DNA of 61,506 nt from MWH-TA3 sp044353905 (GTDB taxonomy: Bacteria > Actinomycetota > Actinomycetes > Actinomycetales > Microbacteriaceae), in assembly GCA_044353905.1 (NCBI GenBank), contig JBILBA010000006.1:1-61506 (forward strand), in the 5' to 3' direction. Below are positions 23,710 to 31,702 of the stretch, one piece after another (the first letter of the stretch is position 1; the number at the start of each line of letters is the position of its first letter). The notes under the pieces were generated by a model that did no database searches, was not told where the DNA came from, and was given only the letters and a program-made list of their open reading frames with translations. Made by a program: the position numbers and the translations under genes.

Positions 23710-24825
23710 ATGCGGATTGCCGTTCCCGCCGAAATCAAAAACAACGAATATCGCGTCGCGATCACACCAGCTGGAGTGAAGGATCTCGTATCCGCTGGTC
23801 ACTCGGTGCTGATTCAATCCGGCGCCGGCCTGGGCAGCAACATCACCGATGATGAGTACGCCAAGCAGGGTGCCGAAATCGAGAAAGACGCAGCGAAGGT
23901 CTGGGCCGCCGGCGACATGATTCTCAAGGTCAAGGAACCGATCGAAAGCGAATACCCCCACTTCCGCGAAGGAATGCTTCTCTTCACGTACCTTCACCTC
24001 GCCGCCGAAGAGCACCTGACGAAGGCCCTGCTCGACGCGAAGGTGACATCCATCGCCTACGAGACCGTCCAACTTCCCACTCGCGCCCTCCCGCTCCTCG
24101 CACCGATGAGTGAGGTCGCTGGTCGTTTGTCCGTCATCGTCGGAGCGAACGCGATGCTTCGTCCCAACGGTGGAACTGGACTTCTCGTCTCGGGCGTTCC
24201 CGGAACCCACGCCGCGAACATCGTCGTCCTTGGCGGCGGCGTTGCCGGAACCAGCGCCGTTGCGATGGCCGTCGGCTTGGGCGCGAACGTCACCGTGCTG
24301 GACACCAACATCCAACGCCTGCGTGAACTCGACGCGCTGTACGCGGGCCGCGTGCAGACCCTCGCCTCGAACGCCTACGAGATCGAAAAGGCCGCGGTGA
24401 ACGCCGACATGGTCATTGGTTCGGTTCTCATCCCCGGAGCGAAAGCACCGAAGCTCATCACCAACGCAATTGTGAAAAAGATGAAGCCGGGAAGCGTTCT
24501 CGTTGACATCGCGATCGACCAGGGCGGATGTTTCGAGGACTCACACGCGACCACGCACAGTGAACCGACCTTCGCCGTCCACGACACGATTTTCTACTGC
24601 GTCGCCAACATGCCGGGTGCTGCTCCGCAGACGTCGACACATGCCTTGACTAACGCGACAGCACCCTACGTTCGCGCGCTCGCCGCGAAGGGCTGGAAAG
24701 ACGCCCTCCGCGCTGATGCGTCGCTGGCCCTCGGCCTCAACACTCACAACGGTTCGCTCACCAACGACGCGGTTGCCGTCGCTCACGGTCTTGATGCCGT
24801 GTCGCTCGAGTCCGTTCTCGCGTAA
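23710..24825 (+). CDS. ald: Alanine dehydrogenase
   Basis: The 371-residue enzyme catalyses the NAD-dependent reversible deamination of L-alanine to pyruvate and ammonia. The start MRIAVPAEIKNNEYRVAITP is typical. The Rossmann motif is in VLGGGVAGTSAVAMAVGLGANVTVLD near residue 180. IDQGGCFEDSHATTHSEPTF and YCVANMPGAAPQTSTHALTNAT are family signatures. CAGGAG lies seven bases before the ATG. A perfect inverted repeat overlaps the promoter. The last 43 bases overlap the 3' end of the convergent FtsK-like gene. Confidence 0.96.
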   Translation: MRIAVPAEIKNNEYRVAITPAGVKDLVSAGHSVLIQSGAGLGSNITDDEYAKQGAEIEKDAAKVWAAGDMILKVKEPIESEYPHFREGMLLFTYLHLAAEEHLTKALLDAKVTSIAYETVQLPTRALPLLAPMSEVAGRLSVIVGANAMLRPNGGTGLLVSGVPGTHAANIVVLGGGVAGTSAVAMAVGLGANVTVLDTNIQRLRELDALYAGRVQTLASNAYEIEKAAVNADMVIGSVLIPGAKAPKLITNAIVKKMKPGSVLVDIAIDQGGCFEDSHATTHSEPTFAVHDTIFYCVANMPGAAPQTSTHALTNATAPYVRALAAKGWKDALRADASLALGLNTHNGSLTNDAVAVAHGLDAVSLESVLA

Positions 24826-26720
24826 AGCACAAACCGGAGACCCCGCCACGTGCCCGAACCGGGTGCGGCGGCGGGGTCGAAGGTTTCCGGCGGAGCGCCG
24901 GTAGCGCGGTGGGCGTCGAGCGTCGCCGTCCGAAGTGTGATGACGGTGCGAACGGGGCCGAACGCACGGGGTAACGGCTGGTCGCTCGACACCACGACTG
25001 CAATCGGTGACGACGACTGCCGAACCCGCCGAATCGACTCCAGAAATGTGGCCGCCTCGAGGGGTGCCATCGAATCAACGATGCGGTCCAGGTCGTCGAT
25101 CACGAGGATGCGAGCCTCGGGGTGGGGGTTCAACTCGGACGCACTCGTCACCCACATTGCAGTGTGCCCGTCGACCAACGCCCGAAGCGTCTCGGTTCGG
25201 CCAGAACCGCGGTCGCCGATGACCGCCACGTCGCCGTCACTCGGTTGCCAGTGGGCGATTCGGTAACAGGCGTTGACCACGTCGTCAACGAGCCCGAACC
25301 CGGTTCGCCCCTCTCGAGGGACGGGCGCTGTCAGCGCTGGTTTCCAGGGTGGCTCGGAGGGCGGGTCGTCCGGTCGCACCCCGAGAGCGGCGACGTCGAC
25401 CACCTGAACGCGAACCTCGTGAATCAGCCCGTCGCCGACGGTGACGAGCGCACTCCCCCGAGTCGGCGCGATAGAGCTGGTGCGCCCCAACACCTGGACG
25501 ACGTCGTGAAGGGTGTTCATCGCGAGGCAGATTCGAACGGGAATGTTGGCCAACACCGCGTCGCGCAACACCCCGCTGGGGTGTTGAACCGCGAGAACGA
25601 GGTGAACCCCGAGCGACCGCCCGCGCCGGGCGATGTCGGCGAGAAGGTCGTGAGCGCGGGGGAATTGCCGAAGGAACTCGTGGACCTCGTCAATCACGAT
25701 GGCGAGGCGCGGAACACCGATTGAATTCTCGATCGAGGCGACGCGTTGCCGAACGAACTCTGCCTCACGTCGCGGAATCTCTGCGCTCAATCCCGCAATT
25801 GCGCGCGGCACGTCCGTGGTGGTCAAATCCGTGAGTGTCGCGAGGTGATGTGGCAGTCCGCAGAGCGGACCCAGCGTCGCACCGCCCTTGAAGTCAATTC
25901 CGACAAACTGGAATTCCGCCGACGTGAAGCGAGTGGTCCACTCAACGACAAGTGCGGTGAGCGCGTGGGATTTTCCCGATCCCGTCCGGCCCGCGATAAG
26001 GACGTGTGGAGTGTCTGACGTCAACGACACGCGTAATCGTTCACGCCGGGTCCGCGCGATGGTGTCGAGGATCACATCCGCGCCACTTGTGTCATCCGGC
26101 AGATAGTCAACACGTGCGGGAAGGGATCCTCGTGTCGTGACGGAATCGACACCCTGGGCCGAACACCGAATGACAATGCCGACCTCGGTGGTCTCGCCAC
26201 GCACAATCGATGCGCCGTTCGCCCACCGCACGGTTTCCCCCGAATCGCGAGGAACCCCGAGCCCTGCGGTTGCCTGAACCACGAGCGACCTCCACACGGC
26301 ATCCGCGACGGGACCGTCCCCGATGACGGCGACTCCAGCAGCCACATCGACCAGCCACGGGGAACCATCGGGTTGATGCCCGGCACGGACAACGGTGACT
26401 CCGTCACGGGCGGGAACCCATTCGGGATTTCTGGCGATGTCGGCAACCGACGGATGCTTACGGTTCTCGTCGACGATTCGTTGAGCGGCCCGAATCTCGT
26501 TCGCCTCCCGTTCGGCTGCTCGTTCGTTGGCACGCACCGACTCGGCTCGCCGAGTTTCTCGCGCCGCTCGTCGAACACCGTCGATGTGATGAGCAATCAC
26601 CATTGTCGGCGCGATGACAGCGCCGAGCAGGGCGAACGTCGAACCGGTCACTCCCCACACCAGTCCCGCCACCGCCATTGGTGCGACGACGCCGATGACG
26701 GGGAAATGCGCGGCAGTCAC
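24783..26720 (-). CDS. Orphan FtsK/EccC-like ATPase
   Basis: This 645-residue protein has two N-terminal membrane helices (about residues 7-24 and 28-45) and a charged Arg/Glu/Ala coiled-coil-like stretch to about 90. A full FtsK/SpoIIIE ATPase follows, with Walker A GRTGSGKS at 244-251, DFKGGATLGPL, Walker B LAIVIDEVHEF at 339-349, and ARRGRSLGVHLVLAVQHPSGVL. A second, smaller ATPase-like domain has GDRGSGRT at 502-509, where the Walker lysine is Arg, and ILVIDDLD near 538-545. The layout resembles EccC of type VII secretion. No WXG100 protein or other ESX gene is nearby. It starts at GTG 26718-26720. A DNA or protein translocase role is inference. Confidence 0.82.
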   Translation of the reverse strand: MTAAHFPVIGVVAPMAVAGLVWGVTGSTFALLGAVIAPTMVIAHHIDGVRRAARETRRAESVRANERAAEREANEIRAAQRIVDENRKHPSVADIARNPEWVPARDGVTVVRAGHQPDGSPWLVDVAAGVAVIGDGPVADAVWRSLVVQATAGLGVPRDSGETVRWANGASIVRGETTEVGIVIRCSAQGVDSVTTRGSLPARVDYLPDDTSGADVILDTIARTRRERLRVSLTSDTPHVLIAGRTGSGKSHALTALVVEWTTRFTSAEFQFVGIDFKGGATLGPLCGLPHHLATLTDLTTTDVPRAIAGLSAEIPRREAEFVRQRVASIENSIGVPRLAIVIDEVHEFLRQFPRAHDLLADIARRGRSLGVHLVLAVQHPSGVLRDAVLANIPVRICLAMNTLHDVVQVLGRTSSIAPTRGSALVTVGDGLIHEVRVQVVDVAALGVRPDDPPSEPPWKPALTAPVPREGRTGFGLVDDVVNACYRIAHWQPSDGDVAVIGDRGSGRTETLRALVDGHTAMWVTSASELNPHPEARILVIDDLDRIVDSMAPLEAATFLESIRRVRQSSSPIAVVVSSDQPLPRAFGPVRTVITLRTATLDAHRATGAPPETFDPAAAPGSGTWRGLRFVLYARTDSSDTASRP

Positions 26721-26755
26721 CGTGCAACGGTCCCACTAACCGGACGCGCAACGAG

Positions 26756-26793
26756 CGAACGGCGACGGTTCTGTGCAGAACCGCCGCCGTTCG
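26756..26793 (-). terminator. Long hairpin downstream of the aldehyde dehydrogenase gene
   Basis: The arms 26756-26773 and 26776-26793 are complementary over 18 bases with a single mismatch, forming a very stable stem with a tiny loop. It lies 8 bases beyond the aldehyde dehydrogenase stop. No T-run follows, so termination would rely on stem strength; it could also shield the mRNA 3' end. Confidence 0.55.
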
Positions 26794-26801
26794 AGACGTG
26801 T

Positions 26802-28235
26802 TTACTCGCCGATGTAGGACATGACGTGCTTGATGCGCGTGTAGTCCTCGAAACCGTACATCGAGAGGTCCTTGCCGTAACCCGAGTGCTTGAAGCCACC
26901 GTGGGGCATCTCGGCGACGATCGGGATGTGGGTGTTGATCCACACCGCACCGAAGTCGAGGTGCTTGGCGAATCGCATCGCACGGCCGTGGTCCTTGGTC
27001 CAGACGGACGACGCGAGTCCGTACTCCACTCCGTTCGCCCACGAGAGCGCTTCGGCCTCGTCCTTGAACTTCTGAACCGTGACAACCGGGCCGAAGATCT
27101 CGTTCTGGATGATCCAGTCGGTCTGCTTGAGACCCGAGACGATGGTCGGCTCGATGAAGAAGCCTTCCGTGCCCTGGCGGTTACCGCCGGTCTCGATGAC
27201 CGCGTTGTTCGGGAGGTCGCCCAGGATTCCCATGACGCGATCGAACTGGTTCACGTTGTTGACGGGGCCGTACAGGATGTCCTCGTTGGTCGGGGTTCCG
27301 GTCGACACGTTCGCCTGAACGTATTCCTTCATCGCGGCCACGAACTCGTCGTGAACCTTGGCGTGAACGAGCACGCGCGTTGCGGCGGTGCAGTCCTGGC
27401 CGGCGTTGAAGTAGCCGGCAGTCGCGATACCTTCGACGGCGCGGGCGATGTCGGCATCGTCAAAAACGATGACAGGAGCCTTACCGCCGAGCTCGAGGTG
27501 AACGCGCTTGACGTCGGCGGCCGCAGACTTCGCGACCTCCATGCCGGCGCGAACCGAACCGGTGATAGACACCATCTGTGGAATCTTGTGTGCGGTCATC
27601 GCAGCACCCGTGGTGCGGTCCCCGATGACAACGTTCAAGACGCCCTTGGGCAGAAACTCCTGTGCGACCTGCGCGAGAAGCAGCGTCGACTGCGGGGTCG
27701 TGTCCGATGGCTTGAGGACGGTGGTGTTTCCCGCGGCGAGCGCCGGCGCAAACTTCCAAATCGCCATCATGAGCGGGTAGTTCCACGGCGTGACCTGACC
27801 GACAACACCGATGGGCTCACGGCGAATGATGGAGGTGTGGTCCTTCATGTACTCGCCAGCGGAACGACCCTCGAGGTTGCGCGCTGCGCCCGCAAAGAAT
27901 CGAATGTGGTCGACACCGACGGCGATTTCTTCGCTCAGCGTGAGGGCGATGGGCTTACCGGTGTCCTGCACCTCGGCGGCAGCGAATTCGTCGGCCTTGG
28001 CTTCCATCGCATCCGCGATCTGCCAGAGCGCCTTTTGACGTTCGCCCGGAGTCGTCTCGCCCCATTCCTCGAACGCCGCAGCGGCCGCCTGGTATGCCGA
28101 ATCGACGTCAGCGTCGTTCGAGACAGGCGACTTCGCGTAGACGTCTCCGGTTACGGGGTCGACGAGGTCGATGGTGTCCTTGCCGCGCGAGTCGACGAGT
28201 TCACCGTTGATGAAGTTCTTCAATGTTTTAGTCAT
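26802..28235 (-). CDS. NAD-dependent aldehyde dehydrogenase, probable gamma-aminobutyraldehyde dehydrogenase
   Basis: This 477-residue member of the aldehyde dehydrogenase family has catalytic C282 in FNAGQDCTAATR and general base E248 in VHLELGGKAP. The NAD-binding TPWNYPLMM and ITGSVRAG regions are present. ALEWAN-like and GFKHSGYGKDLSMYGFEDYTRIKHVM near the C-terminus resemble PatD/YdcW enzymes, which oxidise 4-aminobutanal to GABA. The ATG at 28233-28235 has a short AGG-containing leader; the frame is open 13 more codons, into the promoter. It is divergent from the Lrp-type regulator and lies beside putrescine aminotransferase and oxidase genes, which supports this assignment. Succinate semialdehyde is an alternative substrate. 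Confidence 0.87.
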   Translation of the reverse strand: MTKTLKNFINGELVDSRGKDTIDLVDPVTGDVYAKSPVSNDADVDSAYQAAAAAFEEWGETTPGERQKALWQIADAMEAKADEFAAAEVQDTGKPIALTLSEEIAVGVDHIRFFAGAARNLEGRSAGEYMKDHTSIIRREPIGVVGQVTPWNYPLMMAIWKFAPALAAGNTTVLKPSDTTPQSTLLLAQVAQEFLPKGVLNVVIGDRTTGAAMTAHKIPQMVSITGSVRAGMEVAKSAAADVKRVHLELGGKAPVIVFDDADIARAVEGIATAGYFNAGQDCTAATRVLVHAKVHDEFVAAMKEYVQANVSTGTPTNEDILYGPVNNVNQFDRVMGILGDLPNNAVIETGGNRQGTEGFFIEPTIVSGLKQTDWIIQNEIFGPVVTVQKFKDEAEALSWANGVEYGLASSVWTKDHGRAMRFAKHLDFGAVWINTHIPIVAEMPHGGFKHSGYGKDLSMYGFEDYTRIKHVMSYIGE

Positions 28236-28244
28236 GCCTCCACA

Positions 28245-28302
28245 ATAATCACTCCGCGCCGTAGTTTCCAGCATAAATTCTTCGAATTTCCGCAGTGATT
28301 AT
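28245..28302. promoter_or_regulatory. Inverted repeats between the aldehyde dehydrogenase and lrp-type genes
   Basis: ATAATCACT (28245-28253) and AGTGATTAT (28294-28302) are a perfect nine-base inverted pair. Between them lies the palindrome AAATTCTTCGAATTT (28275-28289). A further AAATCACT half-site follows near 28318. AT-rich, repeated half-sites of this kind fit binding by an Lrp/AsnC protein, whose gene is adjacent, so both divergent genes may be controlled here. Confidence 0.55.
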
Positions 28303-28323
28303 GGCGTTTCGCGACGAAATCAC

Positions 28324-28352
28324 TTGATTTTTGTCTGTTTTACCGTCAGAAT
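28324..28352 (+). promoter_or_regulatory. Promoter of the lrp-type gene (leaderless)
   Basis: TTGATT (28324-28329), 17 bases and CAGAAT (28347-28352) are followed by six bases and the ATG at 28359. It lies just downstream of the inverted repeats. Confidence 0.55.
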
Positions 28353-28358
28353 CAGTTC

Positions 28359-28826
28359 ATGAGCCTTAACGCGCGCCCGTCGACACTCGACGATGTGTCG
28401 CGCGCAATCGTGGAACAACTCCAGATTGACGGCCGCAAATCGTATTCCGATATTGGTCGAGCGGTCGATTTGTCCGAAGCAGCCGTCCGTCAGCGAGTCC
28501 AGAAACTAATTGAGTCGGGCGTCATGCAAATCGTTGCTGTCACGGACCCGCTTCAAATGGGCTTCAACCGGCAGGCGATGATTGGCATTCGAACGTCGGG
28601 TGACGCACGCGTCGTTGCCGATGAACTGTCCGCAATCGGTGCGGTCGAATACGTCGTCCTCACCGCCGGCTCGTTCGACATCATGGCCGAAGTCGTCTGC
28701 ACCGACGATGGCGATCTGCTCAGCCTTCTCAACGGAACAATTCGGGCGTTACCCGGAGTCTTCGAGACCGAAGTTTTCACCTATCTACAACTGAAGAAAC
28801 AGCAGTACAACTGGGGAACGCTGTAG
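28359..28826 (+). CDS. Lrp/AsnC-family transcriptional regulator
   Basis: The 155-residue protein has an N-terminal winged helix-turn-helix (ARPSTLDDVSRAIVEQLQIDGRKSYSDIGRAVDLSEAAVRQRVQKL, quoted by its ends at residues about 5-50). A C-terminal RAM ligand-binding domain follows (GIRTSGDARVVADEL ... YVVLTAGSFDIMAEVVC). Such proteins sense amino acids or related amines and act as octamers on repeated AT-rich sites. It is divergent from the aldehyde dehydrogenase and lies 28 bases before the aminotransferase gene. It probably controls this putrescine/GABA cluster. The effector is not predictable. Confidence 0.92.
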   Translation: MSLNARPSTLDDVSRAIVEQLQIDGRKSYSDIGRAVDLSEAAVRQRVQKLIESGVMQIVAVTDPLQMGFNRQAMIGIRTSGDARVVADELSAIGAVEYVVLTAGSFDIMAEVVCTDDGDLLSLLNGTIRALPGVFETEVFTYLQLKKQQYNWGTL

Positions 28827-28854
28827 TTCCCACAACACATTGGAGTTGAAAGCA

Positions 28855-30336
28855 ATGACATTACTATCCAGGAAACCTAAGGTCGCAAAACCCGCGGCAA
28901 AGAAGGTCGCCAAGGCCACAAAGCCTGCCGAGGGGAAAATTCTTTCTCAGCGTGAGGTCATGAAGGACCCGTTACAGAAGATGGCGAAAGACCACCTCTG
29001 GATGCATTTCGCTCGCCAGTCGGGAATGGAATCCGGCAAGGGCGTTCCGATCATCACCAAGGGTGAAGGACACCACATCTGGGATTCGAGCGGCAAGAAG
29101 TACATCGATGGCCTCTCGGGGCTCTTCGTTGTCAACGCCGGTCACGGTCGCAAGCGTTTGGCGCAGGCCGCCGCGAAGCAGGCCGAAGAACTCGCGTTCT
29201 TCCCGCTCTGGAGCTACGCGCACCCCTCGGCGATCGAATTGGCTGACCGCCTCGCGGACTACGCGCCCGGCGACCTCAACCGTGTCTTTTATTCGACCGG
29301 TGGTGGCGAAGCAGTCGAGACAGCCTGGAAGTTGGCCAAGCAGTACTGGAAGACGCAGGGCATGCCCATGAAGACCAAGGTCATCGCGCGCAACATTGCT
29401 TACCACGGCACCCCGCAGGGCGCCCTCGCGATTACGGGACTCCCCGGAATCAAGGCGGCGTTCGAGCCTCTCGTCCCCGGTGCATTCCACGTGCCGAACA
29501 CGAACATTTATCGTGCCAAGGAACAGGGTTACCACGGACCCGAGACCGAAGAAGATTTCGGACTCTGGGCCGCCGACGAGATCGAACGCATGATTCAGAT
29601 GGAAGGCCCCGACACGATTGCGGCCGTCTTCCTCGAGCCAGTCCAGAACGCGGGTGGATGTTTCCCACCCCAGGCCGGTTACTTCAAGCGCGTTCGCGAG
29701 ATCTGCGACCAGTACGACGTCCTCATGGTGTCGGACGAGGTCATTTGCGCGTTCGGTCGTATCGGCGAGATGTTCGCCTGTAACGCCTATGGCTATGTCC
29801 CCGACATGATCACGTGTGCCAAGGCGATGACCTCGGGTTATTCACCCATCGGCGCAACGATCATCTCGGACCGCATCTACGAGCCCTTCAAGCACGGCAC
29901 GACCGCGTTCTACCACGGCTACACCTTCGGTGGGCACCCGGTTTCGGCCGCTGTTGCCATGGAGAACCTCGACATTTTCGAAGAAGAGGACCTCAACGGA
30001 AACGTCCGTCGAAACGCCCCGGCGTTCAAGTCGACTCTCGAGAAGTTGAAAGACATCCCGATCGTCGGTGACGTCCGTGGCGCAGGGTACTTCTACGGCA
30101 TCGAACTCGTCAAGGACCAGGTCACCAAGGAAACCTTCAACGACAAAGAAGCCGAGCGCTTGTTGCGCGGTTATCTGTCACAGGCTCTCTACAGCGCGGG
30201 GCTCTACTGCCGCGCGGACGACCGAGGCGACCCCGTCATCCAACTCGCTCCCCCGCTCACTATCGGGCAGCCCGAGTTCGACGAGATTGAGCAGATCCTC
30301 CGCGAGGTTCTGGTCGGCGCGACGAAGCTCCTCTAA
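28855..30336 (+). CDS. Class III aminotransferase, probable putrescine/diamine aminotransferase (SpuC-like)
   Basis: The 493-residue PLP enzyme resembles the SpuC/putrescine-pyruvate and beta-alanine-pyruvate group. Landmarks are HPSAIELADRLADYAPGDLNRVFYSTGGGEAVETAWKLA (residue ends only), VFLEPVQNAGGCFPP, MVSDEVICAFGR and the PLP lysine in CAKAMTSGYSPIGA. ATG 28855 is chosen because GGAG lies nine bases upstream; a TTG five codons earlier overlaps it. The first 25 residues are an odd Lys/Ala/Pro-rich tail not seen in typical family members. The FAD oxidase gene follows after three bases. Its likely product is 4-aminobutanal, the substrate of the divergent dehydrogenase. Confidence 0.87.
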   Translation: MTLLSRKPKVAKPAAKKVAKATKPAEGKILSQREVMKDPLQKMAKDHLWMHFARQSGMESGKGVPIITKGEGHHIWDSSGKKYIDGLSGLFVVNAGHGRKRLAQAAAKQAEELAFFPLWSYAHPSAIELADRLADYAPGDLNRVFYSTGGGEAVETAWKLAKQYWKTQGMPMKTKVIARNIAYHGTPQGALAITGLPGIKAAFEPLVPGAFHVPNTNIYRAKEQGYHGPETEEDFGLWAADEIERMIQMEGPDTIAAVFLEPVQNAGGCFPPQAGYFKRVREICDQYDVLMVSDEVICAFGRIGEMFACNAYGYVPDMITCAKAMTSGYSPIGATIISDRIYEPFKHGTTAFYHGYTFGGHPVSAAVAMENLDIFEEEDLNGNVRRNAPAFKSTLEKLKDIPIVGDVRGAGYFYGIELVKDQVTKETFNDKEAERLLRGYLSQALYSAGLYCRADDRGDPVIQLAPPLTIGQPEFDEIEQILREVLVGATKLL

Positions 30337-30339
30337 CCA

Positions 30340-31686
30340 ATGGGTTCCGTCTCGTTTTGGCACGAGGCGGTCGACCTCACTCCGAGGCCGGCCCTCGATG
30401 GCGACGCGACAGTCGATGTCGCCATCGTGGGGGCCGGTTTGACGGGTTTGTGGACCGCCTATTACCTGCAAAAGGCTAACCCTCGCCTGTCGATCATGCT
30501 GATTGACAAGAACTTCGCCGGTTTCGGTGCGTCCGGACGAAACGGCGGTTGGGCAAGCGCGTTGTTCCCCAAGACGACCTCGTCTTTGGTGAAAAAGTAC
30601 GGTTTCGACCGTGCCAAAGCTCTGCGTGATGCAATGTCCGGTGCCATCTCGGAAATCGGTCGAGTGGTTGCCGCGGAAAAGATTGACTGTGACTGGGTGC
30701 ACAAGGGAACCATCATTTACGCCCGAAGTGCTAGTCAGGAACGCGAAATGCGTGCTGAAGTTGCCGCGACGAAGGCTCTCGGAATTGATGCGCTCGAGTG
30801 GTGGGACGCCGACAAGGTCGGCGCCTCTGGTGCCCGCGGTGCAAGTTTCACCCCCGACTGCGCCCGCCTCCACCCGGCCAAACTCGTGCGACGAATCGCG
30901 GAAATAGTCGAGTCGCGCGGTGCGCGCATCGTCGAACAGACGACCGTGACGTCGTGGGCAAAGGGTGTCGTCCACACCAATCGCGGGGATGTGCACGCAC
31001 AGCACATCATTAACGCGACCGAGGGATACGGTGCCTCGATCGCGCAGACGAAGCGTCGTATCCTGCCGCTGTACTCGCTCATGATTGCAACCGAGCCACT
31101 GCCCGAATCGGTCTGGAAAGAACTCAAAATCGAGCATGGCCACACGTTCTCGGACGGGCGGCACCTTGTTATCTACGGTCAACGAACGGCCGACAACCGT
31201 TTCGCCTTCGGAGGACGTGGTGCTCGTTATCACTGGGGTTCCGCAATCAAACCCGAATACGACCGCGTCGACAGCGTCTTCGTGCACCTCACCCGCACGC
31301 TGCGCGAGATGTTCCCGCAGATCGCGGACCAAATCGTTGTGACTCACCGCTGGGGTGGGCCGTTGGGCGTTCCCCGCGACTGGCACGCAAACGTCTCGTA
31401 TGACCCAACTACCGGTCTCGGTGGCGCGGGCGGCTATGTGGGTGACGGACTAACGACAACGAATCTCGCTGGACGAACTCTCGCCGACCTCATCACCGGA
31501 GCGGAGACCCCGCTGACGGCGTTGCCGTGGGTAAACCACCGGTCACCCTCATGGGAACCGGAGCCACTCCGATTCCTCGGCGCGAACGCGGGGCTCGTGG
31601 GAACGACGCTCGCGGACGAGGAAGAAAAGATCACCGGACGTCCGTCGCTTGTCGCTCGTCTGCTTGCACCCCTCACGGGACACTAG
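30340..31686 (+). CDS. FAD-dependent amine oxidoreductase, PuuB/DAO family
   Basis: The 448-residue protein has the dinucleotide-binding motif VAIVGAGLTGLWTAYYL (G31 onward). The GFGASGRNGGW block at about 61-71 is typical of PuuB-like gamma-glutamylputrescine oxidases. A C-terminal LGGAGGYVGDGLTTTNLAG motif closes the FAD site. It probably oxidises putrescine or a derivative to an aminoaldehyde and hydrogen peroxide. No PuuA-type ligase is in the window, so whether the substrate is glutamylated is open. The ATG follows the aminotransferase stop by three bases, so the two are co-transcribed. Confidence 0.88.
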   Translation: MGSVSFWHEAVDLTPRPALDGDATVDVAIVGAGLTGLWTAYYLQKANPRLSIMLIDKNFAGFGASGRNGGWASALFPKTTSSLVKKYGFDRAKALRDAMSGAISEIGRVVAAEKIDCDWVHKGTIIYARSASQEREMRAEVAATKALGIDALEWWDADKVGASGARGASFTPDCARLHPAKLVRRIAEIVESRGARIVEQTTVTSWAKGVVHTNRGDVHAQHIINATEGYGASIAQTKRRILPLYSLMIATEPLPESVWKELKIEHGHTFSDGRHLVIYGQRTADNRFAFGGRGARYHWGSAIKPEYDRVDSVFVHLTRTLREMFPQIADQIVVTHRWGGPLGVPRDWHANVSYDPTTGLGGAGGYVGDGLTTTNLAGRTLADLITGAETPLTALPWVNHRSPSWEPEPLRFLGANAGLVGTTLADEEEKITGRPSLVARLLAPLTGH

Positions 31687-31690
31687 CCAA

Positions 31691-31696
31691 TAGCCT
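31691..31696 (+). promoter_or_regulatory. -10 box of the 31703 gene (leaderless GTG start)
   Basis: TAGCCT is followed by six bases and the GTG start codon. It lies in the 16-base gap after the oxidase gene, so the downstream gene may have its own transcript. Confidence 0.45.
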
Positions 31697-31702
31697 GAAA
31701 GG

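Noticed and set aside
26373..28298. A 641-codon open frame on the plus strand
   Set aside because: It runs antisense to the FtsK-like gene start and the whole aldehyde dehydrogenase gene. Its translation is Arg/Asp/Val-rich with no domain, as expected for the complement of high-GC coding DNA.
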